Shown here piece by piece: positions 7,552 through 12,356 of a stretch of DNA of 12,356 bases; positions within the stretch are counted from its first letter, which is position 1, and every line of letters starts with the position of its first letter. The notes beneath the pieces are model-generated. The model made no database searches and was not told the DNA's origin. It worked only from the letters and a program-made list of their open reading frames with translations. A program made the translations under genes and the position numbers. This DNA is from Gammaproteobacteria bacterium (lineage in GTDB: Bacteria > Pseudomonadota > Gammaproteobacteria > DSM-19610): contig DRQL01000143.1 in assembly GCA_011371465.1 (NCBI GenBank), positions 1-12,356 on the forward strand. The letters are read 5' to 3'.

Positions 7552-8615
7552 CAAGGGATACAGACATTCAAGGGGAAGCACCGGAAAGCGACGAAGGCCG
7601 CTGGCTGGTCGTGCTGCTGGTCGATGACCAGGCCATGGTCGCCGAGGGCATTCGTCGCATGCTCGCCGACGAGCCGGATATCGAGTTTCACTACTGCGCC
7701 GACCCGAAACAGGCCGTCAAGCAGGCAGTCGCTGTCAGGGCGACCGTTATCCTGCAGGACCTGGTGATGCCCGAAGTGGACGGCATGACCCTGGTCCGCT
7801 TCTACCGCAACAACCCGACTACGCGTGATATACCGGTGATTGTCCTGTCCAGCAAGGATGACCCGGTCATCAAGAGTGACGCCTTCGCCAACGGCGCCAC
7901 TGACTACCTGGTCAAGCTGCCCGAAAAAATCGAGCTGCTGGCCCGGATCCGTGCCCACGCCAAGAGCTACCTGGCGCAGAAGGAACGCGATGACGCCTTC
8001 AAGGCAATGGAAAAAATGCAGGGCCAGCTGTCCGCGATCAATAACGAGCTCGCCCACAGCAACCGTGAACTGAAACGCCTGTCGTCCATGGACGGTCTGA
8101 CCGGTCTGGCCAACCGCCGGCAGTTCGATGAAACCCTGGAGCACGAATGGCAAAGAGCGATCCGCACCGAGCTGCCCTTGTCACTGCTGTTTGCCGACAT
8201 CGATTACTTCAAACGCTACAACGACAGCTACGGCCACCAGGCCGGGGATGACTGCCTCAAAAAGGTCGCCGCCAGCCTGCAGGAAACCGTACACCGGCCC
8301 GCGGACCTGGTCAGCCGTTACGGCGGTGAGGAATTCGTCATGATCCTCCCGGACACCACCAGCGACGGCGCGCTGGCAGTGGCGGAAAAAGTGCTGGGCA
8401 ATATCGCCGGCCTGAACATTCCGCACAAGAATTCGGACTCCGCCGACCGCGTCACGCTCAGTATCGGCGTCGCCACCCTGCACCCGGAGGAAGGTGCCGA
8501 CTGCAACGAGTTGATCGAGGCGGCCGACAAGATGCTGTACCGGGCCAAGGACAACGGCCGCAACTGTATTGAAGTCGCGCGGCCCGTGGCGCGGCTGCAG
8601 AGCGTGCTGCGCTAG
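7548..8615 (+). CDS. wspR: Diguanylate cyclase response regulator WspR
   Basis: Output protein of the Wsp pathway: when phosphorylated by WspE it condenses two GTP to cyclic di-GMP. The protein has 355 residues from ATG 7548. A receiver (about 21-140) has D26-D27 (LLVDDQ), phosphoacceptor D71 (ILQDLVMPE) and K103. A helical stalk (about 141-178) follows, then the GGDEF domain (about 180-348) opening with SMDGLTGLANRR. The active site is GGEEF (259-263), the variant also found in Pseudomonas WspR. An RxxD inhibitory site, R250-D253, lies five residues before it, so product feedback is likely. ATG 7548 was chosen because it makes an ATGA overlap with the wspF stop and gives a WspR-like short N-terminus; a GTG at 7500 would add 16 residues and lacks a ribosome binding site. 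No good Shine-Dalgarno precedes the ATG either, so reinitiation after wspF is likely. Confidence 0.95.
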   Translation: MTRDTDIQGEAPESDEGRWLVVLLVDDQAMVAEGIRRMLADEPDIEFHYCADPKQAVKQAVAVRATVILQDLVMPEVDGMTLVRFYRNNPTTRDIPVIVLSSKDDPVIKSDAFANGATDYLVKLPEKIELLARIRAHAKSYLAQKERDDAFKAMEKMQGQLSAINNELAHSNRELKRLSSMDGLTGLANRRQFDETLEHEWQRAIRTELPLSLLFADIDYFKRYNDSYGHQAGDDCLKKVAASLQETVHRPADLVSRYGGEEFVMILPDTTSDGALAVAEKVLGNIAGLNIPHKNSDSADRVTLSIGVATLHPEEGADCNELIEAADKMLYRAKDNGRNCIEVARPVARLQSVLR

Positions 8616-8633
8616 CCCGCCTTCCCCTTCCCC

Positions 8634-8662
8634 TGCACCACGCGAAACATTCCGTGTATCAT
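8634..8662 (+). promoter_or_regulatory. Weak sigma-70-like promoter candidate for fdxA
   Basis: TATCAT at 8657-8662 matches the -10 consensus at five of six bases. TGCACC at 8634-8639, 17 nt upstream, matches the -35 consensus at only three. Transcription from here would start about 20 nt before the fdxA ATG. The 75-nt gap is the only real break in the gene train up to this point, so an independent fdxA promoter is plausible. The boxes alone are weak evidence. Confidence 0.3.
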
Positions 8663-8690
8663 TGGGCGCCTGGACAATCAGGAGCCTGAC

Positions 8691-9014
8691 ATGACCTTTG
8701 TAGTGGGTGAAAATTGCATCAAATGCAAATATACGGATTGTGTCGAAGTCTGCCCCGTGGACTGTTTCCACGAGGGCCCCAATTTTCTGGTGATCGACCC
8801 CGAAGAGTGTATTGACTGCACGCTGTGCGAGCCGGAATGCCCGGCGGAAGCAATTTTCCCGGAAGACGACCTTCCCGCCGGCCAGGAGGAGTTCCTGGCC
8901 CTCAACGAAGAACTGGCGCAGAACTGGCCGGTGATCACCCAGCAGAAGGACGCCCCCCCGGATGCCGATGAGTGGAATGGCAAAGCGGGCAAACTCGATC
9001 TCCTGGAGCGTTAA
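8691..9014 (+). CDS. fdxA: 7Fe-8S ferredoxin (FdxA, Azotobacter ferredoxin I type)
   Basis: Small soluble low-potential electron carrier of 107 residues. Residues 1-50 hold nine cysteines: C9, C12, C17, C21, C25, C40, C43, C46 and C50. By analogy with Azotobacter vinelandii ferredoxin I, C9, C17 and C50 bind the [3Fe-4S] cluster. C21, C40, C43 and C46 bind the [4Fe-4S] cluster, with C12 and C25 left over. The acidic C-terminal half (about 51-107), ending LDLLER, matches the length and style of that family. GGAG at 8681-8684 is 6 nt from the ATG, a strong ribosome binding site. The first 60 bases are less GC-rich than the flanks. The redox partner cannot be told from here; it sits between wspR and a repair nuclease and probably forms its own transcription unit. 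Confidence 0.96.
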   Translation: MTFVVGENCIKCKYTDCVEVCPVDCFHEGPNFLVIDPEECIDCTLCEPECPAEAIFPEDDLPAGQEEFLALNEELAQNWPVITQQKDAPPDADEWNGKAGKLDLLER

Positions 9015-9015
9015 T

Positions 9016-9030
9016 GCCGGCCGCGCCGGC
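9016..9030 (+). repeat. Short GC-rich inverted repeat after fdxA
   Basis: GCCGGC-CGC-GCCGGC: a 6-bp perfect stem with a 3-nt loop starting 2 nt after the fdxA stop. No T tract follows, so it is not a typical intrinsic terminator. It may stabilise the fdxA 3' end or be chance in GC-rich DNA. Confidence 0.4.
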
Positions 9031-9039
9031 GCCGCATCC

Positions 9040-9066
9040 ATGCTCCTGACCCCGATGGAGTACTGA
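9040..9066 (+). other. Eight-codon leader ORF in frame with the addB-like gene
   Basis: ATG at 9040 reads MLLTPMEY and stops at TGA 9064-9066. It is in the same frame as the downstream nuclease gene, and a second ATG at 9055 gives MEY. I see no good ribosome binding site before the ATG at 9040. It may be a remnant of the original gene start, a leader peptide, or chance. Confidence 0.3.
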
Positions 9067-9079
9067 CCCCTGCTGACCC
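9046..9079 (+). repeat. Three CTGACCC heptamers in the addB leader
   Basis: CTGACCC occurs at 9046-9052, 9063-9069 and 9073-9079; the first two extend to CTGACCCC. They lie between fdxA and the addB-like coding region and partly overlap the likely gene start. This could be a local duplication or a binding site; there is no further support. Confidence 0.4.
9057..9060 (+). promoter_or_regulatory. Candidate ribosome binding site for an upstream addB start
   Basis: GGAG lies 9 nt before CTG 9070 and 12 nt before CTG 9073, in the addB frame. It would support a rare CTG start. The GTG at 9109 has a weaker AGGA at 9095-9098, 10 nt upstream. Confidence 0.35.
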
Positions 9080-9108
9080 TGGTCCCCTACAGCCAGGATC
9101 CGCTCGCG

Positions 9109-11964
9109 GTGGCGGCGCAACAGATCCTCGACCATTACCGGGCCGCGCTGCCCGACCTGGGTGACTGCCAGGTGCTGATCGCCTGCGAAGCGGGCATTGC
9201 AGCACTGCGCGCGGAACTGCTCAGGCAGGCCGCGCAACGCGGCTATCCGGCCCTGCTGGGCCCTTCCATCGAACCGCTGGATCGCTGGCTGTCACGCCAG
9301 GGTCCGCTCTCAGCCACTGTCCTCAACCAGCCCGCGCGCGAACTGGTACTGGCTGATGCCCTGCGCAATGCGGCCAGTCTCTACACGGCAACCGATCCCT
9401 GGCAACTGGCCGGCCAGTTGCTGACCCTGTTCGACGAACTGACCCGCCATGCCGTTGACATCCCGGCAGACTTCGAGCCGTTCCATGCCCGCCTGAAAGA
9501 CGGCTACGCGACGCCGGCACCCTCGCCGTCGCTGCAACAGGAAGCCAGCATGCTGCATACCCTGTGGCACGCCTGGCGCCGGCAACTGGCGGACGAGCAC
9601 CTGCTGGACCCGGCCACGGCCAGGCACCAGCAGCTCGCCCATCACCTGCAGCATCCCGGCAAACAGGAACTGTGGCTGATCGGTCATACCGACTTCACCC
9701 CGGCCGAGCGGCACTGGCTGCGCACCCTGCTCGAGTCCGGTCGCGCCCACCTGCTGCTGCACGGTGAAGCCCGGCACAGAGGCTTTCACCCGGACCGGCC
9801 ACTCACGGAATTGCTGGAGCAACTGGGCATCGAAGCGCCCCCGCACAGGGAAGATACCCGCAGCGATCTCGATCACCTGATCGACGCACTGTTCGACACC
9901 GGTCCGGACCATCTGCAACAGCGCGCGCAGGACTTCGCCAGACAGCATCCACAGGATGCCGCCAGCCAGGGACTGAAGACGTTCCGCGCCAGTGACCCGG
10001 AACAGGAAGCCCAGGCCGTGGCTCTGCAGGTCCGGCGCTGGCTGCTCGACGATATCCACCCCATCGCGATCGTCACCGAAGACCGGCGCCTGGCGCGCCG
10101 GGTACGCGCCATCCTGGAGTCATCAAACATCGAACTCGACGACCGCGGCGGCTGGGCATTGTCCACCACCAGCGCAGCGGCCACCCTGGAACGCTGGCTG
10201 GAGACCGTCGAAGAAGACTTTGCCTGCGGACCGCTGCTCGATGTGCTGAAATCTCCGTTCGTCTGCTTCGGCGAACGGGATGCGCACCTGGCGCAGGTAC
10301 GGCGCCTCGAGCAGGATATTATCCTGCACGAAAACATCGCCCGTGGCATGGCACGCTACCGGCATCACCTGGACCGGCGCAGCGAACGCCTGCCCGACTG
10401 GTCGGAGCGCATGCGGCTGGCCGTGCACCGCATGCTGAACCTCGTCGACCACGCCGCCAGCCCGTTGCTGCCCCTGCTGGAGGGCGCACGCCCGGCCGGC
10501 GCATACCTCGCCGCGCTGCAGGAAAGCCTGCAGGAAATCGGTGCAGCGGACTGTTTTGCCGACGACCGCGCGGGACAGCGGCTGCTGGACGTGCTGGAGG
10601 CGCTGCAACAGGCGGCTACGCACTCCGATGTGACGCTGCAATGGTCGGAATTCCGCAACTGGCTGGGACGCAACCTGGAACACGCCAGCTTCCAGCCGGC
10701 ACCCTGCGCCAGCCCGGTACGCCTGCTGACACTGGAACAAAGCCGCCTGCAACGCTTTGCCGCAACCATCGTTGCCGGCTGCAGCCAGGAGCATCTGCCG
10801 GGGTCCCCGCCGGGCCTGGCGTTCTTCAACCAGCGTGTGCGTTCCGCCCTGGGGCTGCCGACCTGGTCGCAGCAGCTTGCCCTGAAGCTGCATCATTTCT
10901 GCCGCGTACTGCACAGCGCGGAGCGGGTACTGCTGACCAGCCACCGGGAACGCGACGGCGAACCCGTCAACGCCAGCCCCTGGCTGGAACTGCTGGAAGT
11001 GTTCCATCAAAACGCGTACCGGTCGGACCTGGAAGACACGGAGCTCGGCTGGCTGCTCCGGCAGGCGCAGGCCTACCCCGCTTCCTCCGACCAGGCTGAA
11101 TTACCACGTCCGCAGACTCAGCCTGCCCCGCATGCCGACGCCACGGTACAGCCCGACACCTGGTCCGTGTATACCCACCAGCGGCTGATCGACTGCCCCT
11201 ACCGTTTTTTTGCCGCCGACGCCCTGGGCCTGAAACCGCAGGATGAAATACGCGAGGCGCTCAGCAAGAGCGACTACGGCTCCCTGGTGCACCGTATCGT
11301 GCAGGCCTTTCACAGTAACGTGGAACGGCTGCCCGGACCCTGGTCAGGCCCACTGGACGAATCCGCACGCGACCGTGCCGCGCACCTGCTGGAAAAAATC
11401 AGCCAGGCGGTGTTCAACGAAGCCGTGGCGGATAACTTCCAGGCGCGCAGCTGGCTCAAACAATGGCAGAATGTGCTGCCTGACTACCTGGACTGGGAAA
11501 TCCGCCGCCAGCGCGAATGGCCACAGCGCCGGGTGGAAGTTACGGCCGAGCGCGAATTCAGCCCGCAACTGCGCATGCGCGGCCGCATCGACCGCGTCGA
11601 ACAGGCCGACGGCGCTGTCGCCATTGTCGACTACAAGACCGGCAAACCACCCGGCGCCGACGACGTCCTCAGTGGTGAAGCCGTACAGCTGCCGAGCTAC
11701 GCCCTGTTGCTCGATCAGCCCGTTGCCCGGCTGGATTACCTCGAGTTCGGCAAGGACCGTGCAAAACTCCAGACCTGTGCCGAGGGTGAGGCACTGGAAC
11801 AGCTACTGCCCGCGGTAACCCGGCGTTTGCAACAACTGGACACAGCGCTGCAACAGGGTGCCGCATTACCCGCCTGGGGTGATGCGAAGGTCTGCAGCTA
11901 CTGCGAGTTCACGGGGATCTGCCGGCGTGACATGTGGGAGCACGGGAGCGGCGGGCATGACTGA
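9109..11964 (+). CDS. AddB-like PD-(D/E)XK nuclease subunit of a helicase-nuclease
   Basis: Probable nuclease partner of the AddA-like helicase encoded next, for resecting double-strand breaks before RecA loading. Counting from GTG 9109 it has 951 residues. The C-terminal nuclease domain has GRID (D828) and VDYKTGK (D841, K843), the PD-(D/E)XK signature. C696 (DCPYRF) with C929, C932 and C938 (CX2CX5C) gives the four-cysteine pattern that holds an Fe-S cluster in AddB. The N-terminal two thirds look like a degenerate helicase fold (GHTDFTPAERHWL at 186-198) with no Walker A, so it should not hydrolyse ATP. The start is uncertain: the frame is open to 9067, and LLTLVPYSQDPL just upstream looks like protein, which suggests a CTG start at 9070 or 9073. 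It overlaps the next gene by 8 nt. A generic PD-(D/E)XK family name is the safe alternative. Confidence 0.88.
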   Translation: MAAQQILDHYRAALPDLGDCQVLIACEAGIAALRAELLRQAAQRGYPALLGPSIEPLDRWLSRQGPLSATVLNQPARELVLADALRNAASLYTATDPWQLAGQLLTLFDELTRHAVDIPADFEPFHARLKDGYATPAPSPSLQQEASMLHTLWHAWRRQLADEHLLDPATARHQQLAHHLQHPGKQELWLIGHTDFTPAERHWLRTLLESGRAHLLLHGEARHRGFHPDRPLTELLEQLGIEAPPHREDTRSDLDHLIDALFDTGPDHLQQRAQDFARQHPQDAASQGLKTFRASDPEQEAQAVALQVRRWLLDDIHPIAIVTEDRRLARRVRAILESSNIELDDRGGWALSTTSAAATLERWLETVEEDFACGPLLDVLKSPFVCFGERDAHLAQVRRLEQDIILHENIARGMARYRHHLDRRSERLPDWSERMRLAVHRMLNLVDHAASPLLPLLEGARPAGAYLAALQESLQEIGAADCFADDRAGQRLLDVLEALQQAATHSDVTLQWSEFRNWLGRNLEHASFQPAPCASPVRLLTLEQSRLQRFAATIVAGCSQEHLPGSPPGLAFFNQRVRSALGLPTWSQQLALKLHHFCRVLHSAERVLLTSHRERDGEPVNASPWLELLEVFHQNAYRSDLEDTELGWLLRQAQAYPASSDQAELPRPQTQPAPHADATVQPDTWSVYTHQRLIDCPYRFFAADALGLKPQDEIREALSKSDYGSLVHRIVQAFHSNVERLPGPWSGPLDESARDRAAHLLEKISQAVFNEAVADNFQARSWLKQWQNVLPDYLDWEIRRQREWPQRRVEVTAEREFSPQLRMRGRIDRVEQADGAVAIVDYKTGKPPGADDVLSGEAVQLPSYALLLDQPVARLDYLEFGKDRAKLQTCAEGEALEQLLPAVTRRLQQLDTALQQGAALPAWGDAKVCSYCEFTGICRRDMWEHGSGGHD
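11944..11948 (+). promoter_or_regulatory. Ribosome binding site of the addA-like gene
   Basis: GGGAG lies 8 nt before ATG 11957, inside the end of the addB-like gene. It supports this start and the 8-nt overlap. Confidence 0.6.
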
Positions 11965-12356
11965 AATACCACTCGCCACCCGGCCTGACCGGAGTTTCAG
12001 CGTCATCGCCTCGGCCGGCACCGGCAAGACCTGGCAGCTGGTCGCCCGGCTCACCCGCCTGCTGTTACACGGCGCACCGCTTGACAGCATCCTCGCCATC
12101 ACCTTCACCCGCAAGGCCGCGGGCGAAATGCAGCAGCGCCTCAACCAGCGCCTGCGGGAATTGCTGGAAGCGGACGACCGGCAACTGGACGAGGCGTTGA
12201 GCCGTATCGGCGAAACCCCCACGGATGCCCTGCGCCGCCAGGCCCGCAGACTGTTCGAAGCCACCCTGCGCAGCGAACAGAGCCTGCGTTCCACCACCTT
12301 TCACAGTTTCTGCCAGTCCCTGTTGCAACGCTTTCCGCTGGAGGCCGGCCTGCCAC
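11957..12356 (+). CDS. AddA-like UvrD/RecB-family helicase, 3'-truncated
   Basis: ATP-driven motor subunit expected to work with the preceding nuclease as an AddAB-type enzyme. Only the first 133 codons are in the window; the frame is open to the edge. MTEIPLATRPDRSFSVIASA leads into the Walker A, SAGTGKT (about 19-25), followed by motif Ia AITFTRKAAGEM (about 46-57). TTFHSFCQSLLQRFPLEAGL (about 113-132) closely resembles the FHxFC...RFPLEAG stretch I know from alphaproteobacterial AddA. The ATG overlaps the upstream gene by 8 nt, so the two are translationally coupled, and addB-addA is the order seen in alphaproteobacteria. RecB is possible from the Walker region alone, but the RFPLEAG stretch and the AddB-like partner favour AddA. 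Whether a C-terminal nuclease domain exists cannot be seen. Confidence 0.88.
   Translation, partial: MTEIPLATRPDRSFSVIASAGTGKTWQLVARLTRLLLHGAPLDSILAITFTRKAAGEMQQRLNQRLRELLEADDRQLDEALSRIGETPTDALRRQARRLFEATLRSEQSLRSTTFHSFCQSLLQRFPLEAGLP

Noticed and set aside
8616..8690. Terminator at the end of the wsp operon
   Set aside because: I found no stable stem followed by a T tract in the 75-nt spacer, so read-through or Rho-dependent ending cannot be excluded.
9016..9030. Intrinsic terminator after fdxA
   Set aside because: The hairpin is short and no T run follows, so it is listed only as an inverted repeat.
8181..9041. 286-codon minus-strand open frame spanning the wspR end, the spacer and fdxA
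   Set aside because: It runs antisense to two well-conserved genes and has no recognisable domain of its own.
10123..11010. 295-codon minus-strand open frame opposite the addB-like gene
   Set aside because: Same antisense shadow pattern, with no motif.
1..12356. A wholly new system, mobile element, CRISPR array or RNA gene
   Set aside because: Every long coding frame is explained by Wsp, FdxA or AddAB-like families. I saw no repeat arrays, transposase, integrase or tRNA-like sequence.

Overview
The window is high-GC bacterial DNA with every recognisable gene on the + strand. It looks gammaproteobacterial. The ferredoxin closely resembles Azotobacter ferredoxin I, and the main operon has the same gene order as the Pseudomonas wsp operon. 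The AddAB-type nuclease pair and the WspA sensor region differ from what I know of Pseudomonas, so a non-Pseudomonas lineage (for example a Chromatiales-like group) is my guess. That placement is an inference.

Positions 1 to 8615 hold an almost complete wsp chemosensory operon, wspA-B-C-D-E-F-R. The genes abut or overlap (spacings from -4 to +10 nt), so they are probably co-transcribed and translationally coupled. The logic follows established Wsp biology. WspA is a membrane receptor, WspB and WspD are CheW-type couplers, and WspC (CheR plus TPR) and WspF (CheB) methylate and demethylate the receptor. WspE is a CheA kinase fused to a receiver. It phosphorylates the output protein WspR, a receiver-GGEEF diguanylate cyclase that makes c-di-GMP and favours surface attachment and biofilm. 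The 5' end of wspA, including its first membrane segment, lies outside the window.

Positions 8616 to 9108 hold a short spacer with a weak promoter candidate, then fdxA (7Fe-8S ferredoxin), then a 94-nt leader. That leader has a small hairpin, repeated CTGACCC heptamers and a short ORF stopped just in front of the next gene.

From about 9070 to the end lies a DNA-repair pair. The first gene is an AddB-like protein with a C-terminal PD-(D/E)XK nuclease, the cysteine pattern of an Fe-S cluster, and no Walker A. The second is the start of an AddA-like UvrD-family helicase, cut off by the window end. Together they should form an AddAB/RecBCD-type double-strand-break resection enzyme.

I see no tRNA, rRNA, CRISPR array, IS element or phage gene, and no gene-free stretch over 300 bases. 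The systems are known ones. The points worth a second look are the altered WspA sensor and doubled HAMP, homopolymer tracts in wspF and wspC, the WspD cysteine cluster, the non-consensus WspF receiver, and the unusual start of the addB-like gene.
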